Source: Bog-950 sp035299425 (GTDB lineage Bacteria; Bacteroidota; Bacteroidia; Chitinophagales; LD1). From it: DNA of 64,000 nucleotides. Every line of letters begins with the position of its first letter. The first letter of the stretch is position 1. Below are positions 41,233-50,630 of this stretch, in pieces. The notes beneath the pieces are model-generated. The model was not told where the DNA came from, made no database searches, and worked only from the letters and a program-made list of their open reading frames with translations. The DNA is taken from NCBI GenBank assembly GCA_035299425.1, contig DATGWP010000227.1:1-64000 (forward strand), read 5' to 3'. A program made the translations under genes and the position numbers.

Positions 41233-43023
41233 TTACTTAACCAACAGCACCATACCCTTGCGCTCTACCTTTACACCATCGTTGGCGAAGAACTGGATGA
41301 GGTAAGCATAAGCACCCAGAGGGGCTTCTTTGCCGTGGTCGGCACCATCCCAACCCACATCGGGGTCGTTGCTTTCAAATACCTTACCACCGTAGCGGTT
41401 AAATATTGTCATTACATAGCCCTTTGGCTCACCATAAATAATAGTAGGCTTAAACACGTTGTTTACACCATTAGGTGCAAAGGCATTGGGTATATAAATA
41501 ATAGGGCGGTGAATAATACACTGCTCGTTGCTCCAGCTTGAAAGAGTTTGCTTATGATTAGCAAGGGGTAAATCGAGGTCGTAAACGGCCTCTATGCGAT
41601 AACAGAAAATACCACTGGCATCTAAAAACTGCTGCAGCGAGTCGGAGTAACTATTGGTGCCGGGCGCAAATGTGCGAAGAAACTGGTAGGTGCCGGTAAT
41701 GCTGCGGTACAGGTTGTAGCGCAATACGGTAGCCCCTTCGCTTAACTCAAAGTCGTTCCAGGTAAGGTTGGCTATGTAATAATCAAATAGTTCACCCTGC
41801 AGGTTTACAGTGCGCACAATAGATGATTCATATTCGGTCTGGCAGCTATCTACGGCTATAACTTTGTAGTAGTAGTCATTCTTCTCCGGCATTATACCCA
41901 CCGAATCTTCATACACCTCAAACTGGTTTAAGGGATCGGTAGCTACCAGCTGCTCAATGGGGCGGTATACTGTGCTGTTATCGCTGCGCTGCATTTTGTA
42001 AAAAGTAAGCTCAGCCATGGTGTCTATCAGCCAGGTAACCGTTACATGGTTATCCAGGCCCACGGTGGCATTGGTAATGTAGTTGTATTTTGGTGGCTGC
42101 ACTATGGTGGCCTTCAGGCGCATGTAGTTACTGTTAGATGTAACAGATGTATCGGCCGCGCTTACTGCCTTAATGAAGATTTGAAGTGAATCGCCATCAT
42201 CGAAAGCGGTATAATTATAAATAAGGTTGGTGGTGTCCACATCGGCCACTTTACTAAAAGCGCTATCATTCCGGCTAACCCAAACCTCGTAGCGTAATAC
42301 ACCCTGGGGCCAGTTAATGTAGCGGTTCCAGCTAAGGTTTACCTGGCTTTGGCAGGCTACAGTGCCGGCAGTGCCATGTATAGTATTGTGTGGAAAAGTG
42401 CTGTACGCGCTTATATTCCCACAACTATCGCGGGCAGCTATAGTATAAACCAAGGGGCCCGTAGTAGGGTCGCCCACTATGTCGAGATAAGAGGTGCTAT
42501 CGTATGCGCAAACGCTATCGAGCACTACGGCCAGGCCATTAGGCAGGTAGTAGTAAATAACATAACACTGGGTTTGCGGCGATGGGCCTTTGCCCCAGTT
42601 AAACTCTACGTGCCCGTCGGGTGTTACATTTACATTAACGATGGTGGGCGTGGTAGGATTAAGGTTGTTTACGGTATCTGACTGTAGAACCGTAGCACCA
42701 GGGCAGTTGTAACTGGCCTCCATATAAAAATGCCAGGTAGGGCTAATACCCAAATAGCCTGTAAGAACCTGCGAGGTAGCCGACTGGTTGGTAACGGCAA
42801 CTGCTGTGTAAGGGCCGGCCGCACCTGTAGACGACGTATAAATAGTATACTGCACAAAAGCCCCGCAGGGGTTGGCTGGTGGGTTGGTCCACGATAGGGT
42901 AATATCCCCATTCACCTGGTCGTTCTGCACGCATTGCAGGTCGGGAGCCAGTATAACCTGGGAAAAACCTGTTAAGCAAAAGGCCACTACAAAAAATGGA
43001 AGAAGAAGGAATTTCAGTTTCAC
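41233..43023 (-). CDS. Secreted FN3-repeat protein with type B (gliding-motility-type) T9SS domain
   Basis: The 596-residue protein has a signal peptide (ending LTGFSQ) and several FN3-like repeats with phrases such as VTLSWTNPPANPCGAF-like SWTNPPAN and LRYEVWVSRNDSAFSKV. The last ~85 residues are the gliding motility-associated C-terminal domain: IYIPNAFAPNGVNNVFKPT, IFNRYGGKVFES and GAYAYLIQF. Type B domains direct surface attachment by T9SS. The role is probably adhesive or in gliding. It is single on its strand. Confidence 0.92.
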   Translation of the reverse strand: MKLKFLLLPFFVVAFCLTGFSQVILAPDLQCVQNDQVNGDITLSWTNPPANPCGAFVQYTIYTSSTGAAGPYTAVAVTNQSATSQVLTGYLGISPTWHFYMEASYNCPGATVLQSDTVNNLNPTTPTIVNVNVTPDGHVEFNWGKGPSPQTQCYVIYYYLPNGLAVVLDSVCAYDSTSYLDIVGDPTTGPLVYTIAARDSCGNISAYSTFPHNTIHGTAGTVACQSQVNLSWNRYINWPQGVLRYEVWVSRNDSAFSKVADVDTTNLIYNYTAFDDGDSLQIFIKAVSAADTSVTSNSNYMRLKATIVQPPKYNYITNATVGLDNHVTVTWLIDTMAELTFYKMQRSDNSTVYRPIEQLVATDPLNQFEVYEDSVGIMPEKNDYYYKVIAVDSCQTEYESSIVRTVNLQGELFDYYIANLTWNDFELSEGATVLRYNLYRSITGTYQFLRTFAPGTNSYSDSLQQFLDASGIFCYRIEAVYDLDLPLANHKQTLSSWSNEQCIIHRPIIYIPNAFAPNGVNNVFKPTIIYGEPKGYVMTIFNRYGGKVFESNDPDVGWDGADHGKEAPLGAYAYLIQFFANDGVKVERKGMVLLVK

Positions 43024-43129
43024 GCTATATATAAATGGCTACAATAATAAAGAGTTATGCCGAAACCCTTTAGTTGCAAGCAAAATAAGAACGTAAAGTG
43101 GCCGTTATATTGCTCAATTGCCCAAAAAC

Positions 43130-43160
43130 AATAGCGATGGGTAGCCTACCCATCGCTATT
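43130..43160 (-). terminator. Rho-independent terminator of the YfbK-like gene
   Basis: AATAGCGATGGGTA-gcc-TACCCATCGCTATT is a perfect 14-bp stem. On the minus strand it is followed by GTTTTTG. It lies 28 bp after the stop of the YfbK-like gene. Confidence 0.85.
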
Positions 43161-43188
43161 TATATACAGTGTTTTCAGGAATTTAACT

Positions 43189-45225
43189 TTAACGCTCCGC
43201 CACCTTAGGCAGGTCTTTAGCCTCCCGCACCAGTTTGATAAATTCGGCACGATAGCCTTCGGCATCTGCACCCTTGGCGCTTACAGCCAGTTCACGCACT
43301 TTATCATAATTGTAATTACCCTTAAACTTAGAGTCGCGGAGCAACATACCAAATGACGCCACTGCTGCGGCAAAGCGGAAGTTATCGGATGTTTTATCTA
43401 TGGTCTTTACCTCATTTTTTACTGCATATTCCAGCAACTGGCTTTTGCTTTCCTTAGGTTGTTTGTAGCGAATTTTTACAGTAGCCATTTCGTCGCCGGC
43501 GGTGGTGGCTGCGTTTGCTTCTGTCTTCTGGTATTTCAACTTGTCGGTTTTAGACATCTCTTTGAACGATGGGTCATTTTCATCGGTAACAATTTCATAC
43601 AGGGCCGTTACACTTGCACCGGCGCCTATTTCGCCGGCATCTTTCTTATCATCATTAAAATCTTTATCGGCCAGTGCACGATTTTCGTAGCCCAACAGGC
43701 GGTATGCTTTAACTTTGGCAGGGTTAAACTCTACCTGTATTTTTACATCCTTGGCTATGGTAAGCAGAGTGCCGCCCATTTGCGTAACCAGGTTCTTTTT
43801 GCCTTCGTTAATGTTATCTATATAGGCATAGTTGCCGTTGCCCTTGTCGGCGAGCTTCTCCATTTTAGAGTCTTTGTAATTGCCCATACCAAAACCCAAT
43901 ACTGACAGAAACACCCCCTCTTCACGCTTCTTTTCAATCAGCGCTGTTAAATCAGCATCGCTGCTTACACCCACATTAAAATCGCCATCGGTGCAAAGTA
44001 TAACGCGGTTATTGCCATCGGGTAAAAAATTGGCCTTCGCTACTTCATAGGCCTGATTGATACCTGCTGCGCCTGCTGTGCTTCCGCCAGATGACAACCT
44101 ATCAAGCGCATCAATTATTTTATCCTTCTGGCTGCAAGGTGTAGATGGCAATACCAAACCCGAGCTACCGGCATACACTACCAGCGCAATTCTGTCCTCT
44201 GGTTTTAACTCTTTTACCAGCATGGTTAGCGATTGTTTTACCAGCGGCAGTTTATCGGGTGACGACATAGAGCCGGATACATCTATCAGGAAAACAAGAT
44301 TACTGGCCGGTAAAGATGATTTATCCATGCGCAGGCCCTGTATGCCAATTTGCAAAAGCTGGTGCTTGTTGTTCCATGGGCATTCGCCTACCTCGGTTAC
44401 GGTAGAGAAAGGCGTACCATCGGTAGGGTTGGCATAATCATAAGTAAAGTAATTAATCATTTCCTCTAATCGGATAGACTCTTTGGCCGGCCTTTGGTCT
44501 GCTTCAATCTTCTTGCGCATCATACCATAGGATGCCACATCCACATCTATCGAAAATGTAGAGAGCGCCTTTTCTACCGGGCTTAAAAATTCATTTTCTA
44601 CTATGTGGTCATATTCTTCGGTGTTGCTTATTTCATCTGGCTTTGGTTGTTTAGGCTTAACGTTAGGCTCATCATCTAAATCATATCTGGGAGCAGGGGG
44701 AGCGGGAGCCATGTCGTAGGCGGCGTTGTAGTTTGCCTTGCCATAACCACTTCTACCACCCTTGTATTTAGATGATGTGACAGACATTAAATTTGACGAC
44801 CTCAGAACTTCCATAGAAACAGTTTGCTCAGACATCTTTCTTTCATATTTAGCTCCTGTAACTACAATCATATCCAGGTTTTTGGCAGCTTGCGCCAATT
44901 CAATCTTAAGCACTTCGCTTTTACCATCCTTAATTACAATACCTTTCTTTTCAAAATCAGTATACCCTACATACTTTACGACCAAATCATAGGTGCCATC
45001 TTTTACATTACTAATACAAAATTTACCGTCTATATCGGTTACTGCACCAGAAACCAGGCTTCCATTCTGATTAAGCATTACATTGGCAGAAACCAAGGCA
45101 TCGGCAGTACCCTTCTCTGTTACTATTCCACTAACAATGCAAGCATCTTTTGTCTTAAATGCAAGCATGCCAATAAGCATGGCTATAAACAATACTGTAA
45201 TATTTCCTTTGGTGGTCTTTTTCAT
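43189..45225 (-). CDS. YfbK-like von Willebrand factor type A protein with carboxypeptidase-regulatory N-domain
   Basis: The 678-residue protein has a signal-like TM at the N-terminus, a CarboxypepD-regulatory beta sandwich (about 25-110: VTEKGTADALVSANVMLN), a flexible Pro-rich segment, the YfbK linker (VDVASYGMMRKKIEADQRP), a vWA domain with MIDAS FLIDVSGSMSSPDKL (DxSxS) and a C-terminal DUF3520-like domain. Such proteins bind divalent metal and partner proteins at the envelope. It is long-spaced from its neighbours and has its own terminator. Confidence 0.9.
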   Translation of the reverse strand: MKKTTKGNITVLFIAMLIGMLAFKTKDACIVSGIVTEKGTADALVSANVMLNQNGSLVSGAVTDIDGKFCISNVKDGTYDLVVKYVGYTDFEKKGIVIKDGKSEVLKIELAQAAKNLDMIVVTGAKYERKMSEQTVSMEVLRSSNLMSVTSSKYKGGRSGYGKANYNAAYDMAPAPPAPRYDLDDEPNVKPKQPKPDEISNTEEYDHIVENEFLSPVEKALSTFSIDVDVASYGMMRKKIEADQRPAKESIRLEEMINYFTYDYANPTDGTPFSTVTEVGECPWNNKHQLLQIGIQGLRMDKSSLPASNLVFLIDVSGSMSSPDKLPLVKQSLTMLVKELKPEDRIALVVYAGSSGLVLPSTPCSQKDKIIDALDRLSSGGSTAGAAGINQAYEVAKANFLPDGNNRVILCTDGDFNVGVSSDADLTALIEKKREEGVFLSVLGFGMGNYKDSKMEKLADKGNGNYAYIDNINEGKKNLVTQMGGTLLTIAKDVKIQVEFNPAKVKAYRLLGYENRALADKDFNDDKKDAGEIGAGASVTALYEIVTDENDPSFKEMSKTDKLKYQKTEANAATTAGDEMATVKIRYKQPKESKSQLLEYAVKNEVKTIDKTSDNFRFAAAVASFGMLLRDSKFKGNYNYDKVRELAVSAKGADAEGYRAEFIKLVREAKDLPKVAER

Positions 45226-45524
45226 AACTAGGTTTTAGGTGATGAAATTGTTGCCTTACAACGTGGCGCATATCAGCATATTGCAAGCATAGTAGAGATG
45301 CAGGTAATAAAACATTCCACAAAAAAAGCTTACAAATTGTCAGAGGGAAAGCGCAGAATAGAATTGCTTAAGTAGAGAAACAGCGCTAACGTATTGATGA
45401 ATAGCAGAGTGGTAAAAAGAAAAAATGCTAAGGGCGAATTTTCGCAGGCAAAAAAATTATTCCATAAACGCACAAAGCCGCAGATTACTCTGCGGCTTTG
45501 TAATTACTACCTAATAGCAGGCTA
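45226..45524. other. Intergenic region with a strong hairpin
   Basis: No supported gene is present. It holds the promoter side of the YfbK-like gene and, at 45472-45501, a perfect 13-bp stem ACAAAGCCGCAGA-ttac-TCTGCGGCTTTGT that follows the M16 gene stop. Confidence 0.5.
45472..45501 (-). terminator. Hairpin terminator after the inactive M16 gene
   Basis: ACAAAGCCGCAGA-ttac-TCTGCGGCTTTGT. The minus-strand side has TGTGCGTTTATG after the stem, a weak U tract, so termination may be incomplete. Confidence 0.65.
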
Positions 45525-46799
45525 TTACCCTACCGTAACTTTATACATTTTATCGTAGTCGAAATACTTATTGGCAAGTTCCAATAACTCTTCGGCAGTT
45601 ACTACGCGCACCGTTTTCAATAACTCCTGTATATAGCCTACATCCTGCTTATAGATGAGCAGGCCTTTTAGTGTCTCCGAAAACTTCATAGGCCCATCTA
45701 TACTGCGCAGTATTTTTCCGCTCATATAGTTCTTCACTACCTGCAGTTCATCGGCCGGTATCAGTTCTGTGCGCAATACATTAATCTCATACTTAATTTC
45801 GTTCATGGTGGCTTCGCGCACATCTTTGCCCACCTCTGACGAAATCTCAATAAAGCCACCGTGCGGATACGAAGCGAAGGTTGAGTGAATGCCATAAGTG
45901 TAGCCCTTCTCTTCACGTATATTGCTCATCAGGCGCGAACCGAAGTAGCCGCCAAACACGGTGTTTAATACCGATAACCTTAGGAAATCGGGATGTGTTT
46001 TATTAATGCTCAGGTTACCAATCATAATAGCGCTCTGCACCGAGTCATTCTTTTCGGTATGATGAATTAACTGGTCAGATGACTCAATTTTATGCGCCAT
46101 ACTCATAGTGGCGCGTGCCCCGGTTTTTGGCTTGGTGCCAAAGCTTTCGTTCAGCTTTTTAACCAGACTATCATTATCGAATTTGCCCGATACGATAATG
46201 GTAAGTGTATCGGCATCGTAATGCTTTTTGTAAAATGCCTTGAGATCTTCAGTAGTAATATTATCAAAATCAGTAGGCTCAGTTATACGCCCATAAGGAT
46301 GCTTAGAGCCAAAAAGCGCCGTTACAAACTGGCGGTTAGCTACAAAGTCGTTCTTCTTTAAATCTACCGACAGGCGTTGCTTGCGGTTATTGATAATTGT
46401 CTCCAGTTCATTCTGCGGAAAAACCGAATCTTCAAAAATTTCATGCAGCAGGGGCAGTAACTTATCTATATGGCGGGTTAAGCTATACAGTGATGCCCCA
46501 CCGGTTTCAAACCCGGCTGAGTTATTAAAGTTAGCGCCATAGTAGTCAAACGTATCGGCCAGTTGCTTCGCGGTATGCGTGGAGGTACCTTCGCGCAGCA
46601 GGCGGTTGGCAAAATCGGCCACCAGGTTTTTCTCTTCAAACCATTTGCCTGCCTTAAACATCAATTCTACCTTTACCACATCCTGCTCGCCTTCGTTCAG
46701 CAGGTAAACATCCACACCGTTATCCAGTGTAACTTTATCTATCTTCGGCAGGGTAAGTTTATCTATTAAATTTATTGCGGGAGCGTGTGCTCTGTTCAT
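45525..46799 (-). CDS. M16-family protein without the HxxEH motif (probable non-catalytic partner)
   Basis: The 424-residue protein has the M16B fold: VTLDNGVDVYLLNEGEQDVV and the R/Y loop region MSNIREEKGYTYGIHSTFAS. The first helix that should contain HxxEH reads EKNLVADFANRLLREGTSTH, with no His pair, so it is predicted to be inactive. The adjacent upstream gene (117 bp away) is an active-type M16 of similar length. In such pairs the inactive subunit completes the chamber and binds substrate. Its start is ATG. Confidence 0.88.
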   Translation of the reverse strand: MNRAHAPAINLIDKLTLPKIDKVTLDNGVDVYLLNEGEQDVVKVELMFKAGKWFEEKNLVADFANRLLREGTSTHTAKQLADTFDYYGANFNNSAGFETGGASLYSLTRHIDKLLPLLHEIFEDSVFPQNELETIINNRKQRLSVDLKKNDFVANRQFVTALFGSKHPYGRITEPTDFDNITTEDLKAFYKKHYDADTLTIIVSGKFDNDSLVKKLNESFGTKPKTGARATMSMAHKIESSDQLIHHTEKNDSVQSAIMIGNLSINKTHPDFLRLSVLNTVFGGYFGSRLMSNIREEKGYTYGIHSTFASYPHGGFIEISSEVGKDVREATMNEIKYEINVLRTELIPADELQVVKNYMSGKILRSIDGPMKFSETLKGLLIYKQDVGYIQELLKTVRVVTAEELLELANKYFDYDKMYKVTVG

Positions 46800-46818
46800 G
46801 TTATCTTCTTTAATACCG

Positions 46819-46867
46819 GCCTCATCCCTTTGCCTTCGGCATTTCCCCTCTCCAACAGAGAGGGGAA
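46819..46867. repeat. C-rich dispersed repeat (CCTCATCCCTTTGCCTTCGG type)
   Basis: It contains the pyrimidine-rich core TTTCCCCTCTCCAACAGAGAGGGGAAA, shared with copies at 49848-49946 and 50519-50572. It lies between the two M16 genes. Confidence 0.6.
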
Positions 46868-46915
46868 AACTATATAAGTGAATTTAGTCCCGGTTGCTTT
46901 GTGTTACTGTAAAAA

Positions 46916-48154
46916 CTAATGATTACTATAATATTTTATTGTGCTACTTTTTTCTTTTTGAAAAATGCTGGCAGCTGCCTGCTGTAAAGATTCGGATGTA
47001 ATAGCCATGTACCTGTCTACTTCGCTATTTATGGCGCCGGCATTGCCCAGCATTTCAAAATAGGCCAGGTTCATAGCGCGGTTAAGTATGTTTACCTCAC
47101 CAAAGGTTACATAGGCCTCTATCTTGTTCTTTACCTTAGTTAGTTCTTCTTCCGATACTTTGGTATTTACAATCTCCTCCAGCACTTCTGTTACTGCTTT
47201 ATCAGCAGCATCCATAGATACATCTTTTGCCAGGCGGCCCTCTACCATCAATAAACCGGCATCTACCGTTTCGGTGCTGTAGGCGCTAATGCTGCTAAAC
47301 AGTTTTCTCTCTTTTACCAATTGCTGGTACAGACGCGATGAATCGCCGGTGCTGAGTATATCGCGCAGTAAATCGGACGCATAGAAGTTAGCATCCAAAC
47401 GCGCGCCCATTTTGTAGGCTTTGTATAATGCATGCACAGGCACATCGGCTTTAATCTCCAGTATGCGCTCTTCCTTCTGCACCGGTTCTTGCGGCAGGTT
47501 GCGGATTATCTTCTCCCCTGCCGGTATTTCGCCAAACCACTTTTCGGCCAGTTTTTGCACCGCTCCGGCTTTTACGTTGCCGGCTACTACCATCACCGCA
47601 TTATTGGGGCGGTAATATTTAAAGTAAAAGTCTTTAGCCGACTGCATTTTAACCTGCTCTATGTGTTGCAGGTTAAGGCCAATTACCGGCCATTTATACG
47701 GGTGTACTTTATAGGCCAAGTCGCACATCTTGTGCCATACGTCGCCATAGGGCTGGTTGATATAGTGCTCTTTAAACTCCTCCATTACCACATTCTTCTG
47801 CGTGGTCAGGCTTTCCTCTTCAAACGCCAGCGACAGCATACGGTCGCTCTCCAGCCAAAAAGCCGTTTCGAGGTTATTGGCGGGTAGTATATCGTAGTAG
47901 TTGGTTATATCGTTGCTGGTAAAGGCATTGTTCTCGCCGCCGGCGTTTTGCAGCGGGGTATCAAACTCCGGTATATTTACCGAGCCCTCGAACATAAAAT
48001 GCTCGAAAAGATGGGCAAAACCGGTCTGTTTAACATCTTCATCGCGCGAACCAACTTTATACAGAATGTTAACGGCTGCCATGGTGGTGGTAGGGTCCTC
48101 GTGCACTATCACCTTAAGGCCGTTCTTCAATACAAACTCTTCAAACTTTATCAT
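46916..48154 (-). CDS. M16-family zinc metalloprotease, active type
   Basis: The ATG start (MIKFEEFVLK) gives 412 residues; a TTG two codons earlier was rejected. The zinc motif HLFEH is present at His48-His52 (FAHLFEHFMFEG), and the distal Glu lies in VVMEEFKEHYINQPYG. C-terminal loop and R/Y residues are also present. It is a cytosolic or periplasmic peptidase of the M16B type and has no signal peptide. It precedes the inactive paralogue on the same strand and the two likely form a heterodimer. Confidence 0.94.
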   Translation of the reverse strand: MIKFEEFVLKNGLKVIVHEDPTTTMAAVNILYKVGSRDEDVKQTGFAHLFEHFMFEGSVNIPEFDTPLQNAGGENNAFTSNDITNYYDILPANNLETAFWLESDRMLSLAFEEESLTTQKNVVMEEFKEHYINQPYGDVWHKMCDLAYKVHPYKWPVIGLNLQHIEQVKMQSAKDFYFKYYRPNNAVMVVAGNVKAGAVQKLAEKWFGEIPAGEKIIRNLPQEPVQKEERILEIKADVPVHALYKAYKMGARLDANFYASDLLRDILSTGDSSRLYQQLVKERKLFSSISAYSTETVDAGLLMVEGRLAKDVSMDAADKAVTEVLEEIVNTKVSEEELTKVKNKIEAYVTFGEVNILNRAMNLAYFEMLGNAGAINSEVDRYMAITSESLQQAAASIFQKEKSSTIKYYSNH

Positions 48155-48309
48155 GCTCAAATTTAAGGGGGCAAAATTAGCTATTTTGGCTAGAGTGTAG
48201 CTGTTAGGGACGCTGGCGCAGATAAAAAAATGTGGATATTGAAGTAAAACCTATACAAGGCATCCTGCCAGCGTTTTTGTTATTAAATATGCTGCTTCTA
48301 TATTAAACA

Positions 48310-48939
48310 ATGGGCCTTAATCTTTACCATATAACGCCGTGCAAGCAAGATGATAATCCGCTCGATTTTTTATTGGAGAGTGATTTTGCCCAAAACCCCA
48401 CCTTTTGGCAACGCTATGCTCACCTGCATGCTATTATACCAGACTTTGACTACGATGATTTTAAAATATATGTATATCCCGATGTAGAAACAAAAAATAT
48501 AGTAATGCAACTCTATGGCCCGAATAGTCCCTTTCTGATTGGCGAGATTGATACACTGAATGCAGAAATAACGCAACTTGCCAGGGATAATGGAATGGCG
48601 AACAATCCCTCACTAACATTAAAGAGTATTGATAATCTGCTAACCGAAAAGCATAAAAAAGAGATATCTTATCATACCGTAGCCTATGAAGCAGAAAAGA
48701 AAAATGCAACCGCGCTTTATTACGCTGAAAAAGGCTATCAGCGAAAAGGCATGCATCCCTCTTTTTATGAGGAGTTTGAAAACGACCGCATTCATTTTGA
48801 ATTGGCAGATGTTGTAAAGGCTTTCTCCTATATCCATTCACCTTTACATGGGCAAACAGAAAGACTGCAAAAAAATTTCACTCAAAATTTTATAGACAAC
48901 TTTATAGAGGGAGAAAGCATATTTCTTACATGTTGGTAA
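48310..48939 (+). CDS. Hypothetical protein, AT-rich orphan
   Basis: The 209-residue soluble protein (MGLNLYHITPCKQDDNPLDF) has acidic and aromatic phrases such as FDYDDFKIYVYPDVETKN and SYHTVAYEAEKKN, without a recognised domain. The composition is more AT-rich than neighbours and the coding pattern differs. It may be a recent acquisition. It precedes the hydroxyacyl-CoA dehydrogenase by 39 bp on the same strand, but a link is not evident. Confidence 0.6.
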   Translation: MGLNLYHITPCKQDDNPLDFLLESDFAQNPTFWQRYAHLHAIIPDFDYDDFKIYVYPDVETKNIVMQLYGPNSPFLIGEIDTLNAEITQLARDNGMANNPSLTLKSIDNLLTEKHKKEISYHTVAYEAEKKNATALYYAEKGYQRKGMHPSFYEEFENDRIHFELADVVKAFSYIHSPLHGQTERLQKNFTQNFIDNFIEGESIFLTCW

Positions 48940-48978
48940 TGCCATTGCAATGTGCAAATAGAAACTTACTTTCGTGCT

Positions 48979-49827
48979 ATGACAATCAAAAATATAGGCG
49001 TAGCAGGCGCAGGCGCCATGGGCGCGGGGATAGCACAGGTATTTGCACAGAGCGGTTTTGCCGTGGTGCTGTTTGATGTAAACGGGCCGCAGATGGATAA
49101 GGCCAAAGCCGATATTGAGAAGAACCTGGAAGGTGCAGTAGCTAAGGGCAAGCTAAGCGAAGCCGATAAAACAGCAGCGCTCGGCCGCATCACTTTTTCG
49201 GGTGATGTAAATGCGCTGAAGGGTGACCTGATAATAGAAGCTATAGTAGAGAAGCTGGAGGTGAAGCGCGAGCTATTTGCAAAGCTGGCAGAGATAAACA
49301 GTGCGGAAACGATACTGGCTACCAATACATCTTCTATACCCGTAACGCGCATAGCCAAGGGCATAAGCAATCCGCAGCGCGTGGTGGGTATGCACTTTTT
49401 TAACCCGGCGCACCTGATGAAACTGGTGGAGGTAATAGTAGGTGCCGAGACGAGTAAAGAGGTGGCTGATGCCATCTTCAAAATCTCGGCTACCATAGGT
49501 AAAACTCCTATTATGTGCAGTGACTCGCCGGGCTTTATTACCAACCGTGTAGCCCGCCATTACTACGTAGAGAGCCTGAAAATGCTGGAGGAGAAAGTAG
49601 CCAGCACCGAAACCATAGATGCCCTAATGGAGAGCGCCGGATTTAAGATGGGGCCTTTTAAGCTAATGGACCATGTAGGCAACGATATCAACTTTGCCGT
49701 TACATCTTCGCTGTTCGAGTCTTTCCACCAGGATGCCAAGTTTCGCCCGAGCCGCATACAGCAGCAAAAGGTAGATGCGGGGCATTTAGGTAAAAAGACA
49801 GGGAAGGGATTCTACACTTACAGCTAA
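48979..49827 (+). CDS. hbd: 3-hydroxybutyryl-CoA dehydrogenase
   Basis: The ATG start (MTIKNIGVAGAG) gives 282 residues; a GTG 27 bp upstream was rejected. Motifs are NAD-binding GAGAMGAGIAQ, the catalytic-His region GMHFFNPAHLMKLVEV and the C-terminal GFITNRVARHYYVESLKML. The enzyme reduces or oxidises the 3-hydroxyacyl-CoA substrate with NAD(H) in the cytosol, in fatty acid or butyrate-type metabolism. It is a single-domain form of normal length. Confidence 0.94.
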   Translation: MTIKNIGVAGAGAMGAGIAQVFAQSGFAVVLFDVNGPQMDKAKADIEKNLEGAVAKGKLSEADKTAALGRITFSGDVNALKGDLIIEAIVEKLEVKRELFAKLAEINSAETILATNTSSIPVTRIAKGISNPQRVVGMHFFNPAHLMKLVEVIVGAETSKEVADAIFKISATIGKTPIMCSDSPGFITNRVARHYYVESLKMLEEKVASTETIDALMESAGFKMGPFKLMDHVGNDINFAVTSSLFESFHQDAKFRPSRIQQQKVDAGHLGKKTGKGFYTYS

Positions 49828-49847
49828 TAACAATACATAGCCACTCA

Positions 49848-49946
49848 ACCTCATCTGCCCTTCGGGCACCTTCTCCTTTAGGAGAAGGACAATGCCACAC
49901 ACCCCGTCCGGTGCGGAGCCACCGGCCACCCCTCTCGAGAGGGGAT
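49848..49946. repeat. C-rich dispersed repeat with nested hairpins
   Basis: The 99-bp segment has GCCC-TTC-GGGC, CTTCTCC-TTTA-GGAGAAG and the palindrome CCCCTCTCGAGAGGGG. It is related to the segments at 46819-46867 and 50519-50572 by the common theme CCTC...CCCCTCTC...GAGGGG. Confidence 0.6.
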
Positions 49947-50064
49947 AATACAAACAGCCAACCATACTTAAGCAAATGATGGGTAACGTCGCTATATACC
50001 TCATGGACTATTTTGGCTTTAATAAAAAAACGGCCCATAGATTTTACAATTACAGTTAGTCGGT

Positions 50065-50072
50065 TACTTTTG
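50065..50072 (+). promoter_or_regulatory. Candidate -7 box before tRNA-Leu
   Basis: TACTTTTG followed by C is an exact TAnnTTTGc match 48 bp before the tRNA. No TTG is seen at the usual -33 spacing. A hairpin TGTAGC-tgtt-GCTACA (50095-50110) lies in the leader. Confidence 0.45.
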
Positions 50073-50120
50073 CCACCCTCTGAAACGCAGAAGGTGTAGC
50101 TGTTGCTACATCACAAGGAT

Positions 50121-50202
50121 GCCCGGGTGGCGAAATTGGTAGACGCGCTCGTTTCAGGTGCGAGAGCCGCAAGGCATGGGGGTTCGAGTCCCTTCTCGGG
50201 CA
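50121..50202 (+). tRNA. tRNA-Leu (anticodon CAG)
   Basis: The sequence folds as a class II tRNA. The acceptor stem is GCCCGGG / CTCGGGC (one G-T pair), the D arm is of the TTGGTAGACGC type, the anticodon arm CTCGT-TTCAGGT-GCGAG has anticodon CAG, a variable arm AGCCGCAAGGCA follows, and the T arm contains GGTTCGAGTCC. Discriminator base is A; CCA is not encoded completely. Confidence 0.95.
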
Positions 50203-50203
50203 C

Positions 50204-50242
50204 AATAGCCGGTAGGTCTTCCTATCGGCTATTTCCTTTTTT
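50204..50242 (+). terminator. Terminator of tRNA-Leu
   Basis: AATAGCCGGTAGG-tctt-CCTATCGGCTATT has a 13-bp stem with one G-T wobble and is followed by CCTTTTTT. Confidence 0.85.
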
Positions 50243-50251
50243 AACCATTGA

Positions 50252-50298
50252 TTGAAACCGATGGCAGCCTGATAAAAGGAACAGATACATCTATTTTA
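50252..50298. repeat. Dispersed repeat, copy A
   Basis: TTGAAACCGATGGCAGCCTG through CATCTATTTTA. It shares the string GCAGCCTGATAAA...GGAA...CATCTATTT with copy C at 50631-50685. Confidence 0.55.
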
Positions 50299-50478
50299 AC
50301 GATGGCCCAAAAGTCCGCTTTTTAAAAAAGTGTCCCCCCACTGCTGTTGTATACTGCTGAATAATAATCCTTTAGGAAGACAGGGTGTCCCTGGGGTGAA
50401 TATTTTTGGTGTCCACCCCCTGTAAGCCATGGCGAGTAATACCATTACCGGTTTTGGTAATCTCATTACCAGTAAATA

Positions 50479-50513
50479 TACCGGTAGGTTGAAACCACCG
50501 GCAGCCTGATTAC
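50479..50513. repeat. Dispersed repeat, copy B
   Basis: TACCGGTAGGTTGAAACCAC followed by CGGCAGCCTGATTA, like copy C but lacking the right half. The GAAACCACCGGCAGCCTGAT core is identical in B and C. Confidence 0.6.
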
Positions 50514-50518
50514 TTTTG

Positions 50519-50572
50519 CCTCACCCCTCTGCCTTTGGCATCTCCCCTCTCCAAAGATTGTAGAGGGGAGAC
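50519..50572. repeat. C-rich dispersed repeat, third copy
   Basis: CCTCACCCCTCTGCCTTTGG with CTCCCCTCTCCAAAG and TAGAGGGGAG. It closely follows the copy at 46819-46867 in arrangement. Confidence 0.6.
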
Positions 50573-50630
50573 CCTTCGAATGAAATTTAATCATAAAATT
50601 ATGGCAAGCCAAGAAGGATGCAATATATTT

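Noticed and set aside
45298..45375. 25-residue frame in the intergenic region (MQVIKHSTKK...)
   Set aside because: Too short, with no context or motif to support it.
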